Part shown: positions 1 to 12,174 of the stretch, one piece after another
How positions within the stretch are numbered: position 1 is the first letter of the stretch
Layout of the letters: every line of letters begins with the position of its first letter
Origin: Thamnocephalis sphaerospora
Lineage: Eukaryota; Zoopagomycota; Zoopagomycetes; Zoopagales; Sigmoideomycetaceae
NCBI GenBank assembly: GCA_003614735.1
Contig: KZ992622.1
Span: forward strand, 1-25,887
Reading direction: 5' to 3'
DNA: 25,887 nucleotides
The notes under the pieces: model-generated
Databases searched by the model: none
What the model saw: the letters and a program-made list of their open reading frames with translations, nothing else
What the model was told of the DNA's origin: nothing
Program-made: the position numbers and the translations under genes

Positions 1-1293
1 CTGTAGTAGCACCAATGACGCCAATTGCCACCAAAACGGACGATGGATTTGACGAGTCGCAGTTGCCTCGGGAGCCTGCAGCAATGCGTAACCGCAGCTA
101 CCAGCACCACTATCACCATGCATCCCAGTCGCAGCAGCATTCGCGACACCACCACCACCACTCCTATCAATCATCGCCTGCGTCGCACCACAGTCACAGC
201 TACCACGGTCACTCCCAGTCGCCGCACTATCAGTCGCCACGCTCGAATACGCACCAGCCATCTTATGCACAGGTGGCGGCTGGCACGGTGGCATCAGCGG
301 CTGGCCCGCCGTCGTACACCGTAGAGAGCGCGCTGTCTCCATCTTCCGCAACTACTATGCATATGGATAATGGTGCAGCATCCATGGGCAGCTATTCGAT
401 GTCTGCTACGCCGGCACACGACGCCTATCAGACGGCAGCAGCAGCGTCACCGCTCGTCAACGGACACAGTTCATCAACAGGCGCTGCAATCAACCTTGCT
501 GCGCCCATTACTGCTACTGCTGTCGTCGGTGGCAGCGGTGGCTGGTCCATGCCCTCGGTCTCATCGGCTGCTACCACAGACTCGGTCGGACAGAATACTG
601 GTGGCACCCCAAGCGCGTACACGCCACTGACTCCAGCTCAGACGAACGGTACCGATGTGGCGGTGTCGGCACTGCCGGCTAATTGGCGCACAGCCACATC
701 AGCCGATGGTATCTACTACTACAACACTGTCACAGGAGAGACACAGTGGGATCCACCGAGCTTGGACACGCCGGAACACGCCACCAGCAGTGGCGGCAAG
801 TCGTCCGAGGAAACGCCGGACGTGCGGCGGGCGCGAGATACTGCACCCGCGGTGCCACGTTCCAAGCGTAAGATGGACGACGAAGAGCGGCGTGACCGAA
901 AGCGCCGCCATAGCTTTTCCGAGTCCGAGAGTCAGCAGGCTGGCGATAGCAAAGACAGCCGTCTGATCCGCGAGCTGCGGGCGCGTGTTTCGGAGGTAGT
1001 CGTCAAAAGCCTGAGCAAGTACAAGGTGGAGTTTGACGATATTGAGCGCTTCAAGAAGGAGGCCAAGAAGGTATGTTTGGCCGACAAGCAGGTGATCGTG
1101 CAGTACTGCGCCAAACTAACACATCCATCTTCTCCCGCAGATGACTGAGGTGATGGTGGAGAAGGAACGGCGCAGTGAAGCTATCAAGGCAGGCCGGCTG
1201 CCTGAAATTGACGAGGCGTATCGCAACAAGGTCAAGAAGTTTGTGAAGGACTGCATGACGCGATTCCGCGCCAAGGCCGTAGGCCGGTCGTAA
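1..1293 (+). CDS. SET2: Set2-type histone H3K36 methyltransferase, C-terminal part (WW + SRI domains), 5' end outside window
   Basis: Exons 1-1070 and 1141-1293 are joined across a 70-nt phase-0 intron (GTATGT donor, ACTAAC branch site near 1116, CAG acceptor). The frame is open to the left edge, upstream of the ATG at 15, so the N-terminal half with the SET domain is probably outside the window. Counting from that ATG there is a long His/Ser/Gln-rich linker (residues ~30-75), a WW domain at ~219-249 (LPANW...YYYNTVTGETQWDPP), a basic stretch, and an SRI-type helical domain from ~310 to the end that spans the intron. WW plus a C-terminal SRI is the known Set2 arrangement. The SRI domain binds the phosphorylated Pol II C-terminal repeat and so couples H3K36 methylation to elongation. 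The SET domain is not visible, so identity rests on domain order; another WW/SRI protein is less likely. Confidence 0.82.
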
Positions 1294-1787
1294 TGGCGGC
1301 AGATCCGACAGAGTGTGGCGCGACGGCAGGCCGTCGTCTTTTTGTTCTCGAAGCATGCCGTCTTGCGACAAGCATTGCCACGGCTGCAAGCACTATTTAC
1401 ATGGCCACGCTTTGCATAGAACAGCCTGATGCTCACGTATTGTAGTGCGATGCTATCAGCATCCGCCGTATCTTGCTGGCAGGCGAGCAGCATCGTTGTC
1501 TGCCATTACTATCATTTATCCTCGACTGCTGCCTTTAGCATATTTGTTTGCGCTGCGCATGCGTGCGCTTTCGCTTTACCTGTTCTATCCGCCTGCTTGT
1601 AACAACAACACTGTTCTCGCCCACATTCATCTATTTTGCATATCACTGTAGTGCGTCTCTGCACGCCATGGTCTTCCATAATACACTGCCGTTACGGCTG
1701 CTACCCCGGGGCAGAGACTGTTGTATTTCACGCTCACCGCTTGCCAACATCTCGCAAACCGACCCGCACAAGCGTGGCATCCGTCGA
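1294..1787. other. Convergent intergenic region between SET2 and ARP4
   Basis: This ~490-bp stretch separates the SET2 stop at 1293 from the ARP4 stop at 1788, so it holds the 3' ends of both genes. It contains no domain-bearing frame and no clear RNA gene. The reading frames present lack recognisable motifs. Confidence 0.6.
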
Positions 1788-3733
1788 CTACTGGCATTTT
1801 TTGTCCACAATCTGTGCACCATTCTCCTCAAACTCCTTGCGTGAGATCCACATTTGGTGGAAAGTGCCAAGCGAGGCCAAGATCGAGCCGCCCAGCCAGC
1901 TGCTGCAGCGTCGCTCGGTGCTGCTGGCAGGTGCATGTACGCGGATCTTTGTCTGCATGATCGCGTTGCAATGGTGAGGACAGCGTCGCATCATGCATGT
2001 CATCGTCTACGCAACCTACCGAAGGTGCCATGAGCGACAGCTCCTGGTTCAGCCGATCGACAAATCCAGGCAGCAGTGTGTTGCCGCCCGCCACGACAAT
2101 ATTGTTGAGAAGATGCGGCCGCAAGTCCACATCACAGCCCGAGACACTGGTGTAGATGAGGCCAGGAATGCCACGATAAATGTCACGCTTTGGCACCCAC
2201 TAACCACATGCAAAAAGTCAACATAATCATCATGTATACTGCGTAGCAATGCAAACTTACCGGAGGCAGAAACTTTTCCGGCTGGAAAAGCATCTCTGGA
2301 GCACGCAGACGCTCAACACCAAAGAAGCGATTGTAGCCGTTGGGAAACTCGAATGCCTTCATCGGCCGTGTAGCCGCCGATCTGACAGTGACAGCATTCA
2401 AGGATGACGTTAATATCACGCATTCAGTCGCCTCATGAAGAGTTGATGTGCATATATACGTACGCATCGTCCCACATCGTCTCAAACACCTGACACACCG
2501 ACTCTTTGTACTCGTCCACTACCCGCTATATGCCAAGAGAATGCATGTAAGCGATGAGTACACGCATAGACTCTTCAATGCCTCACACGTACCAGCTTAG
2601 CCAGACGGTCATAACTATCGGTGGTGTTGGGCCGGTCATGAAGCACTGCCTTTGCTGCCTGCTCCACATCTACCGCTGTCTTGCTCTTTACGCGGTACTG
2701 CGGCACAACGTTGATGCCCATGTCCGACTCCATCTGGTTGAGGATAATCTCCGACAGCTGATGGCCAGCAAGCGACTGCTTGACCACATCTACATGGGCA
2801 GGCGTTGTATCAATGCACCAACAGCGTCAGTTACAAGAAATAACTGCATCACTACATGCAAGATGCGCTTACTTTTGCGCAGCACGTAGCCATCGTAAAC
2901 CGGGACAACGCGTGTGGAGCCGGCACCAGAGTCGACCACCAGAGCAGTCGGACGGCCCGCCGAAAATCTACGCTCACGTCCGTCAGTCCAAGTCGCATAG
3001 AGTGTCCACAAAGTGCGCATAGTTTGACGTACGCGGTGAGCACTGCATCCTTGCACACAAAAAAGGCTGGCACGCGATACTTTTCAAAGGCCAGTTCGGC
3101 CAAACGCTCGCGCACATCGCGCGTGTTCCAGGCCGACTCTGACACCAGCAGCGGATGTTCGGTTGGGTTGACGCGTAGCGACGAGTAGAATGCATGATCC
3201 CACAGCTGCTCAAGCGTGTCCCAGTCCTCGACTGCGCCACGCCGGGTAAACAACTAAAGGTTGGCTGCTATTCGCGCACTCTCGCCACTGCATGCTCGCC
3301 GCACTCACTGATGCCATCCTTGATGGGAGCGCGCATTTCCATACGCTCACGCCACAGTGGCGCCGCACCACCATCGTTTACATAGTACTTGGTGTTGCTG
3401 GATGCAGTCTTGGCGGCGGCCGTAGCATCAGACACGCTGGCATCCTTCATCTCCACCTCGGCGCCAGCTGCAGGCGCAGCGGCCGTGGCGCTTGCTTCCT
3501 CGGACGCTTCGTCTGTGACGGCGCCCACCCAGGAGGAGAACAGAGCAGCGGGCGCGTCCTCGCCCGCATAGCCAGCCTTGGTCCAGCCGGCGCCTACATC
3601 GAGCACCAGCGCAGACACTTCGTCTATTTCGCCACCAGCCGCCACAGGTGAGCCGGCCGATCGTGTTGCAAACGCGGTTGTCTCCAGCCGTAATGACGCG
3701 CCGCGTGTGCTTACCGCCTCCAAACGTGGCCAT
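1788..3733 (-). CDS. ARP4: Actin-related protein 4 (Arp4/BAF53 family), nine exons
   Basis: Exons on the minus strand, 5' to 3': 3733-3715, 3623-3309, 3231-3033, 2967-2873, 2789-2593, 2525-2464, 2381-2261, 2199-2020, 1952-1788. All phases match, giving 450 aa (yeast Arp4 is 489, human BAF53A 429). Landmarks are the N-terminal [14 protein letters not shown] actin fold, VEDWD-like [43 protein letters not shown], the IVVAGGN nucleotide-site loop, and a C-terminal [19 protein letters not shown]. Arp4 is known as a nuclear, non-filament-forming actin relative shared by the NuA4, INO80 and SWR1 complexes. An Ala/Glu-rich insertion at residues ~40-90 replaces the usual short loop. Introns are 61-91 nt. 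The start lies in a good context (GTCATGG), and the first exon encodes only six full codons. The gene is divergent from the snurportin gene. Confidence 0.93.
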
Positions 3734-4001
3734 GACGGTACAAATGCGCTCAGCGGCAGGCAGAGCGTGAGGCAAAGTAGACAGCAGCGGCAGCAACAGC
3801 AGTAGTGGGCGATCGATGGCACACGGCTGCGGCAGCGGGTCGGAAGAAGATGCGCTAACAAAGGTAAGATGCTGCTGGACATGTCAACAAAGCCAAACAT
3901 TCACGACGACGACGACGATTCCCTTTCTGCCGTCCAGCATTTGACAGCGGTCGCCATTTCTCTACTGTAGCATACAAGCAGTGGAGCAAAAGGACTGCAC
4001 C
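3734..4001. promoter_or_regulatory. Shared divergent promoter of ARP4 and snurportin-1
   Basis: A 268-bp gap separates two divergent start codons (ARP4 at 3733 on minus, snurportin at 4002 on plus), so both promoters and 5' leaders must lie here. A short GAC-repeat run occurs near 3902-3917. No TATA box is obvious. The regulatory role is inferred from gene arrangement only. Confidence 0.55.
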
Positions 4002-5550
4002 ATGGCCTCTCCCGCGGACTCGGTGTCATCGGCCTCAATGCCACCGCCGGCCAGTCCTGCAAGCAATGCGGCGGTGAATGCGCTGACGCTGCAGCTGGAG
4101 ACCGCGACTTGCTCGGCACCACGCGCTGCCATCAAGCCGCGTGGCGTTTCGTCAGCAGCAGCGCAGCAGGCACGGCGCCAGCGCCATTTAGAAGCACAGC
4201 AGCAGGTGGGTGGGGCGGAAGCGTATGCGTGTATGCGCCATTGTCGCCATATGCACACTAACTCTGTTGGCGTGATGTATATGCTTTACAGCGAAAGCGC
4301 GATTTTACGGCACATCTTCGCCGTCTAACGGCATTTGAGGCGGCACTGTCAGACAGCGAATCGGATAGCGCGTCGGATACAGAGCTAGACGAGGACACGG
4401 CGGTTGCAAAGGATGAGACTAAGATGATGACCACGGATGCTTCCAAACCGAGTGCGTGCGGCTCCCAGCAGAGCATCTGGAGCCAACCGCACGCCCAGCA
4501 GTCGGCAAAGAAGCCACAGAGAAAACAGAAGCAGCGGCGTCGTCGGCCACTGATGGAAGGCGAGCTGATGCAGTCTTTGCCCGATGATTTGGCGGACGCG
4601 TGGTACGCCGCGTTGTACCCAGTAGGCAAGCGCTGCTGGGTAGTGGCCACGGCAGGATGCACTGTGAGCCGACTGCGTAATGGTAGGCATACATATGTGC
4701 CATTCTGTCTGATGCAAGACTAATGGTAGCCTACGGTGGGATGACTAGGCTCGTTGTTGGCCAAATTCGAGTCGAGTCTGCCGGCTGGCAGTCGCGCATA
4801 CCGGTAAGCTCGACCGTCCAACGCGCCACCTTTATTCTAACCGTTTCCTGGACGATGTATACAGCGGTAATCGCAGTGCCGACTATTGCATCCTGGACTG
4901 CATCTATGTAGAGCGCACCTTCACCTACTACGTGTTGGATCTGATGTGCTGGAAGGGACATCCATTTTTCGATTGTGACACGGAATTCCGGTAAATGCCG
5001 ACGGAAAACATTCGCTGCGCAAAATGAAGGTGCTCACGCGGTTTGCGCTAGACAATTCTGGCTACAGACGCAGTTGGCCGAATTGGACCCGCTCCGGCCG
5101 GGATCCGGCTCGTTTTACAGCTTTACAGCGCTGCCCGCTGCACCGGCCACGCCCGAGCATTTACGCGCATTGCTGCAGCAGGCCATGGCAGCTACAGCGG
5201 CGGCCACTACCTTTGCTGCCACAATGGATGCCGTGACGACGACGGCGACGGCGACGACTGGTCATGCCATGGACGCGGAGGCCGAGGCCGAGGTCGAGAC
5301 CGAGGCTAGGCTGGGCACGGTAGCACACGCTGCACTTCCGCCTACAAGCTCCGCCGTGGCGCCATCGGTGCATGGTGCGCTCTTCTCGCCAACTCGACCC
5401 GATGGCTTGATGCTGGTGCACCGCCAGACGCGCTACGTGCTTGGCCACACGCCACTTTGCGGCTGGCTGCCCGTGGACGACGCTGCGGCGATACTCGCGC
5501 GGCACGGCATCCTGTCATCGCCGGCCACTTGCTCTTCTTTGTCGTCGTAG
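4002..5550 (+). CDS. Snurportin-1-like m3G-cap snRNP import adaptor, five exons
   Basis: Exons 4002-4205, 4292-4682, 4749-4803, 4865-4990 and 5052-5550 (introns 61-86 nt, one with a CTAAC branch site) give 424 aa in consistent phase. Residues ~45-85 form a basic importin-beta-binding region (QARRQRHLEAQQQRKRDF...LRRL). The cap-binding domain includes WYAALYPVGKRCWVVATAG (~172-190), SSLPAGSR, DYCILDCIY and YYVLDLMCWKGHPFFDC (~222-256), and a later HTPLCGWL block. These match the family that recognises trimethylguanosine-capped spliceosomal snRNPs and carries them into the nucleus through importin-beta. An Ala/Thr then Ala/Glu-rich low-complexity insertion of about 60 residues (~300-360) interrupts the cap-binding domain. 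The first ATG at 4002 (CACCATGG) is preferred. Confidence 0.9.
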
Positions 5551-7080
5551 ACATCGTCATCGGCGCCGGTCCGCTGGTGCTATCCGGAGCGGCCGACACT
5601 ATCCTGGATGGCCAGCACGTGCTATGCGTTATATACCGTTTTCTGTCCCACCTTGTGCATCAATGTCGCCGACCATTAGACGGTTCAGCGTAAACACAGC
5701 ACTTCGCGATCGATGTTGAAGGGCGCGTGATGCGCCGCAAATGCCGTCGTGCGCCGATGCGTGCCGACAAAGACTCTGTCGACTGACCTATCGGATGCCG
5801 GCCAGGCTATGGCAAAAGGTTATCGCCGCTTGTGCATGATCAGGGGCGTTATCGGTCGGCGAGGCGAGCTGGACATTGGCCGTATCACGAGGCGTAGCAA
5901 TGTGCTTGGCGACGTCACCATGCTCCACCGTCTATCCGGCCGGTTTGCGCGCCCGCCCACTTTGCTTCCTTTTATCTGCCACCACCTGTTTGGAAAACAC
6001 TCGACGTCTGCTCGCATCGACCTATCTGTCGCTACCTTTTGCATATTCCGTGAGCCGCCTCCGCACGCATCGACGCGTGTGTGTCAGGCCACACCTTGTT
6101 GCTGTTTCACGCTGTTACGGTGTATGTAAGCATCCTCTGCTTGCCGCTGATGCCCGCTCACCGCCACCCGTTGGTGGGCACTGCGATAGACGACCACGAC
6201 GGCCACCGGGTCTCCACACTGCGCTGCGCTGCCCGTGCTGCCCGCGACCGAGCTTTGGCGGCCACCGTGTACTCCCACCGACGACCCGTCACTGCCCAGC
6301 CCTTTGATATTGCTTGGCTGCCTATCTGGGTAGGTTATCGTGAACATCGCCGCCGCTTCAATGGCGTTTAGATGCCCGACGACGGAGCACGAAGCGGTCT
6401 GCACGCCATTGCGCGGCAGTATGGCTCCATCCGCCAGCTTTGTCGCTCGTTTATGAATGCCGTGCGCGTCCATTTTTGCACTTTTGTTGGCGACTGCTTT
6501 GCTACGGCTGTTACCCACTATTCATGCCGTGAACGCGTGCGTCTCATGCCGCACAAACCCGCGACATTCATGCCTGTGCCGTAACGTCATTTCCCGGCCG
6601 ACGTGGCGGCGCCTCCCACCCCTATTGTTCCCTTTGGAGCATCGGCAAGTATGGCGACCATGAGAATGGATGGCCTACAGGCGCGCCATGCCTTCCAGAT
6701 TCGGCATGCTTGCGCGCCTCATGCTCATACAACCGCTGCGTGCCCCACTTTTACGGCTGTGCTTCCCCTGACCGCGCTCATCTGCACAATTTTACGAGCA
6801 TGCTGCGGTGCATGCCATTGGGCATATTTGCGGCGGTTGGCAGCGTATGCTTGTCCGAAACGAGATGCACTCACCGGAGCGCTGCGATCGCCGCCTGCTC
6901 TCTACATTAGCGCGGGCGAAAAGGATAGAGTCGCCGCTATGGCTGTCTGCTGCATCTACGATCGTGTATGGCGGTTGGTCACAACACCGTGTCACCGGTT
7001 GCTCTCCCCATTTCGGCGTACATTGTTTGTCACATACTACAATGCGGCGTTGCCGCGTGGACAGGTGCTTGTGGCCGGTT

Positions 7081-7105
<25 letters not shown>
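7081..7105. repeat. (CA)n microsatellite
   Basis: An uninterrupted CA dinucleotide tract of 25 bases continues imperfectly to about 7120. It is the first of three CA/TG tracts in the gene-poor region. Confidence 0.95.
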
Positions 7106-7112
<7 letters not shown>

Positions 7113-8540
7113 AGCGCACATATTGCACCGAGCTCCGGTGGCTCCGATGGCATCCTTATGCGATAATCGCCCTGCCGGAGTTTGTCGGCGTCTGCGCAGT
7201 TTGCCACGCTCGCTTCTGGTCGCATGCCCATGTTGGCGGCAGATAGGAATGGGAATGGCAGTCTTCGCGTCACCGCCCCAAGTTGATGATGGTTGGCCAA
7301 TCAGCGGCAATGTGCGATGTTGGTTCACCTTTTTTGCGTTACTGCTTTGGTCTCCGACGCTCAGCGGTGTTGCTTGGCCAGTCCGCTCGTCCGCTTGGAC
7401 CTTTACCCTTGCTTCTGCTTATTCCCGCTTGTTTCGTCTGCGCCACGGTGTGCTGTAGCGTGCTGACGCCACCGTTAAAACACTACGCGCCTCTTGTCTC
7501 GTTTGCCTAGCCCTATAACTATTCTCTTTCCTGTTGGCTACCTACTTGCCGCCTACTTGCCTACCGTCTGTGCGCCTGGCCAAGTTGCCGTCTGACGGAC
7601 CGACGGACCAATCGATCGTCTGCTCCGGCTGCCATTCGCCGCTGTCTGCTGCTTCAGCGCCCTATCTGCGACGATCGCCTCTACACCCGGCCACGCCGGT
7701 CTCTATCTATCTCTATTCTCTAGTACTATTTTGTCTGTTGTCGTCTCTACCTACTATTGCCGCGCCGTGCCCGGCCCTCCGCAGCTACGCTTGCGCCTCG
7801 TTGGTTCATCCTGTGCTGCCGCCTTTGCAGACGCTGCTGCTGTTGTTACCACGTTGACCCCGGCCTCTATACATCTGCCGCTGGTACGCCCCAGTGAACA
7901 CAGTCCACTTTGCCCCGCTCTTCTACACCTATCGCGCGTGCGCCTTATCCATCCTTGGCAATCGCCACTTTCTGCGTTCGACACGCATCACCGCCCGCCC
8001 ACCTGCCTGCCTATCCGTCCGCTCACTCGCCGTCCGTTTTCCGTTGCAGCCGCTTTGGCCTCACCAGTGCCAAGCTTGTCCACGTGATATCGCCTCGGTA
8101 CCACGCTTATCAACGCCTCAAACTAGGTAGGTGTTTTGCGCTGGGATCTGTGCAGCAGGCATTTCTGTGACGCTAGAAGCGTGGGTGTGTGCTCCTTCGC
8201 GGCGGGACATCTGTGACGCCAATGCGTTCGTAGCAATGCGACCGCCCGTGCTGTTCCTGCGCCTTGTTTGAGCCGGCGCTCCATGCGCGTGCTTTGCCTA
8301 TTGTCGACCATATCTAGGCCTGGGAGCACGGCCTGGTTCAGAGGCTCGCCTCATGTGCATGTGTGTGTGCGCCATGGCCATGACGCGCGTGGTCGTGTAC
8401 GCCCCACTTTTTCCTCTGGCATGTTGCTCCTTGGTCAGCCTTTGATACGTGCGCAACGTCGCTGTGCGCCTTCGGCTATCACACGTGCGTGTACACCGCA
8501 AACCCTGCGTCAGCGCCGGGCCGCGGTCGCCATCGCCGCG

Positions 8541-8559
8541 GTGCGGTGCGGTGCGGTGC
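8541..8559. repeat. (GTGCG)n pentanucleotide tandem repeat
   Basis: GTGCG occurs three times plus a partial GTGC in direct tandem. A second, different pentamer repeat lies at 10841-10870. Confidence 0.9.
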
Positions 8560-8593
8560 TCTGGCTGCCGAGCATGGCTTTGCTTGCATCATC

Positions 8594-8614
8594 GCTGCTG
8601 CTGCTGCTGCTGCT
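8594..8614. repeat. (GCT)7 trinucleotide repeat
   Basis: Seven uninterrupted GCT units lie in the gene-poor upstream region. No supported reading frame uses them. Confidence 0.9.
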
Positions 8615-9114
8615 ACCATGACGGCTGCCTGGCAGAGATGGTTTATCAGGCGATTGGCAGCACTCCTGACGACCGGCGCGCCAGCTCAGCTGACCCAGCC
8701 GAGCCTTTGATCACCGGCCCGCCGTCCACTCGCATCCACTCACGTGTGCACTGTTGAGGCACGGTCGCCTGCCGTTACGTCGCGGCGGTGGCGATGACCA
8801 CGATCGGCGGTGTGCTCCCGTGGTACGCCTATGCCGCCGCTCCCGTTGGTATAGCGAGCGCGTCGCGGTGCTCGCTGCTGCCCTTTTCTGCACATCTCCT
8901 CTTTCTCGTTGCGTACGTTGGTCTTTTTTCATCTGTTGCCGCTGCTGCTGCCTGTCTTGTCCTGTCGACGCAGTACGCTTGGCGAGCTGCTTTTGTCGAT
9001 TCATCATCATCATCATTCACCTTGCCACTTACGTCTGTCTGTTTGGTGCGCTTTCGCACGTTACGCCTTGTCCGCCGCATATCGCAAGTCGGCCGCTTGC
9101 TCGTTGCTGCCGTA

Positions 9115-9133
9115 TGTGTGTGTGTGTGTGTGT
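9115..9133. repeat. (TG)n microsatellite
   Basis: An uninterrupted TG tract of 19 bases, in a pyrimidine-rich stretch about 130 bases before the putative leader splice donor at 9266. Confidence 0.95.
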
Positions 9134-9265
9134 TACCCTTATCGTCCTTTCCTTGACGACCCATCGGCACCGAGTCTGTCCGTCTGCCATTCGTTTACGC
9201 TTGTTTGAGTGTCTGCAAAATATCCGCCAAACGCCAAAAACGGCCATTGACGTTGCTATTCCTTT

Positions 9266-9695
9266 GTAAGTACGCACGACCCAGACTCGGCGCTGCCGTG
9301 TTGTTGGTGCGGCCATGGCGGCGCGGCCTAGGCTGGCCGGGTATCAATACGTCACGCGCAACATTGGAGGCAGCTTCTTTCTGGGCGGCGGTGTTTCAAA
9401 TTCATGTGCTGGGTTTGTCCCGGTGCCCGTGTGGGCTTACTCCGACATGAGGAGCAGCGACCTATGCTCTTGTTTTGTCGCCATTGCGCCTCTCCTTGTT
9501 CGATGCTTGGAACATGTACTAACGAGAATGTGCACGATGCGCTCCCTTGACTGCTGCGCGTTTCATCAGCGTTGCTGCACTCCAGCCCAAGGCCAGTCGG
9601 TGTAGGTGACGCTTATCAGTGCGTTATTTGGCACTCGTCGCCACCCGCTCCCTCTCTCACTCTCTTTCTTTTTCCTCTTCTCCTTCTTATCCTAG
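9266..9695 (+). other. Putative 5'-leader intron 1 of the GATA-like/PHD gene
   Basis: A full-consensus donor (GTAAGT, 9266) is followed by a perfect TACTAAC branch-site heptamer at 9517-9523 and AG candidates from ~9570. The most convincing acceptor is the CCTAG ending at 9695, after a ~35-base almost pure pyrimidine tract. The branch site may instead serve the nearer CAG acceptors around 9570-9600. At about 430 nt it is longer than coding introns in this window. It is inferred from motifs only. Confidence 0.4.
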
Positions 9696-10840
9696 CACAC
9701 CACTCCAACTTGCGCTTGTCTAGCCTGTGGCTATATCAAGTATCAGTCGCCAACCTACCTTTTTAGCTATCGTCGATCGTCATATCGGCACATACTCTCT
9801 CTTATCCACTAGCCGCTCTATCCCTGCGTTAGCTATCCTCTCCTACCCTTGCTCTTTCTCTTTCTCTCTCTCGTCATATCACCCTACATTGTTGGCTGAT
9901 CGCGTGCACATCTTTGCATCATCGCCAACATCGCTGCCACTACCGCCACCATCACCACCATCACCGCTACTGGTAAGTTTTACGGCAAAGGTGTGCCATA
10001 CACCTTCCATCTTTGCTTGTGCCTAGCGCAGCCTTTCGGGCTTTGCTGCGCCCATTCGGCCACACCTTCCACATCTGGCCGCAACGCTAGAATGATGTGT
10101 GTGCGCGTATGGACAGGGCTCTGATGCACAAACATTTGCCGTGCACTTTTCTGCCCGATCCTTGTGTCCTTGGGCGTGTGTGTATGTGTGGCCACTGGTG
10201 CCAACGCTCGGCTCGCCATGGGTTGGCCTTTGGCAGTCATGCCGCGGCCATCTGGTCGTTTCCAGGCTCACGGCCCAGGGTCTTCCAGGCAGACGGCGTC
10301 TTGCCACCTGCGGAGACTATACCTGCTCGTTCGTTTGCCTATATCCCCGGCAAGCCGCCGGTTTGTCGCTGCGGTTTCGATACACGCCTTTTAGTCGTTC
10401 CGCGTAGAGAGTGCGCACCGCATGCATACGCATGCAGCTGTACATATTCGGCGCGAACTGTGCCACCGCTTGCGTGCGCCGACTTTGTCCGACCTCCGCG
10501 CCATTTGCTTGTTGCTATTTCGCGCTCGTCCTTCCGCCCTGGTTGCAGCTGGCACCTATCACGGCGCGTTTGGCAGTGGGCACACTATGTGCCGCTGCAC
10601 CCCGACTGCGCGGCGATTCGCTCGCCCCGCTTCTCGCTTCATGCCAATGGCAAGCGGGAAACATGGATAGTGGCGGTGGTGGTGGGACCGCCTGCCACGG
10701 TGGTCACTGTGTTCTCTTTGCCCACGTAACCATGCCCGCTGGGACAATGACGCTCCTGGTGCAACCGTGGCATAGTTGGTATGCCTGGCCCTGTGGAGAG
10801 CCATACGCTGGTCGCGATGGTTGCGCCAGTGGCGTGGCAG

Positions 10841-10870
10841 CATGCTATGCCATGCCATGCTGTGCTATGC
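10841..10870. repeat. Pentanucleotide (YRTGC)6 tandem repeat
   Basis: Six consecutive pentamers read CATGC, TATGC, CATGC, CATGC, TGTGC, TATGC, varying only by transitions at the first two positions. The tract lies inside the putative long leader intron. Confidence 0.9.
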
Positions 10871-11937
10871 CGTCCTGAGCTTCTCAGCCGCTGGCAGAGG
10901 CAAAGGATTGGGAGCCTGGCCGGCGGAGGATGCGCGCGACGGCATGGTTGCCGGCTGCATTTGTTCACTTGGCTTTTGCCATAGCGCTGGCAACAGGCGC
11001 CTGGCGTGCGTCGCGAGTTGCGCACCCCGGCCAAGCGTGCGCGCACGTTTTCATAGCCCGTATCGGCCATGGCTGCGCGTGTTGCATCGGCCATTTGACC
11101 TTTTGCCATTGCGTGTGCGTGCGTGCGCGTGTTTGGCATTCTTCATTCTCCCGGCTATCCTCCGTCCACTTGGCGACCCACCTGCTTTCGACGACCTTGA
11201 AGCGGTTTAGTCTTTGCGCGTCCGTGCGCCTCCTAGCTTTGCAGTCTCCAATCTAGCGGGCGTGTCAGCTTGCCGGTTACCTAGCCATGTATGTACTTTT
11301 GCTCACGTGGGGTTTCGCATGCGCGCCCATCGTCGGTGCGCCCATCCCTGCCCTTTTATCGTTGGCAAAGCACTGCGGATAATGGGCAGTGTGTGGCGAA
11401 GATGGCGATAAGCAGCGCAGTTACCAAAGTTGTTTGGCTGCCGTGGCCGCCATGGCTGTCGCGGTTGCTGCGGCGGCAACAGTAGCAGTGATGGTATCAG
11501 CAGCAGCAGCAGCAGCAGGCGATTCACACGCGCGCATCCGCACGCAGCCTGCCGCTGCTGGTCGCTGCACTGTCCCGTAACCACGGCACGTCCTCTCTCT
11601 GGCTGCCCGCGTGCTCTCTTCCACTTGCACTGTCCGATGGCGATAGCCGAGAAGCAACCACATGTGCTGTTATCCGTGCTTGTGCCGTCCCAACGCGCCA
11701 TCTATGGTCGCCCTTTTATTGCACCATGCAGCTATTTCCGTAGGCGTAAATACGCTGCTTGTTTTTGTCCGTTTGTGCAACGCGGGCCCATCGCCACCAC
11801 CTAAGCGATAGACGGTCTTGCCTCTACTGCCCCATCTTGCCTCCGCTTTAGTTTCCTTTCACGCACATCTTGACGTATGCGGGTCTCCATGGCGTTTGCA
11901 TGGCCTGCCTTGATTTGGTGTGGGTCGTTGTTGCGCG

Positions 11938-11956
11938 CACACACACACACACACAC
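11938..11956. repeat. (CA)n microsatellite
   Basis: An uninterrupted CA tract of 19 bases inside the putative long leader intron, followed by GCGCGTAC. Confidence 0.95.
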
Positions 11957-12150
11957 GCGCGTACACATGCACAGAGACATCGTTCGTTCTCGTACCAGAG
12001 ACCACGAGCGTTGACCGACTGCCGTGTGACGCGCGTGCTACTGTGGCCAAGTGCATAAAAGACCTGGCTGCGTCTGTGCTTCACCAACCACTCCGCCTCT
12101 TCTCCCATCACTTTCGCTCTTTTCGTGGTTGGTCGATACACATCATCCAT

Positions 12151-12174
12151 TACTACTACTACTACTACTACTAC
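12151..12174. repeat. (TAC)8 trinucleotide repeat
   Basis: Eight perfect TAC units lie in the highly pyrimidine-rich stretch about 0.4 kb before the leader acceptor at 12606. Confidence 0.95.

Noticed and set aside
6603-7458. Overlapping plus-strand open frames of 187 and 216 codons
   Set aside because: They run through a CA microsatellite, overlap each other in different frames, have no motif, and show Cys/His/Arg-rich composition typical of translated GC-rich non-coding DNA.
10360-10395. tRNA B-box-like sequence (GGTTTCGATACACG)
   Set aside because: No matching A box, no foldable acceptor stem and no T-run terminator were found.
10097-10729. A 210-codon plus-strand open frame in the gene-poor region
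   Set aside because: No domain, competing frames of similar length on both strands, and it lies within a putative leader intron.
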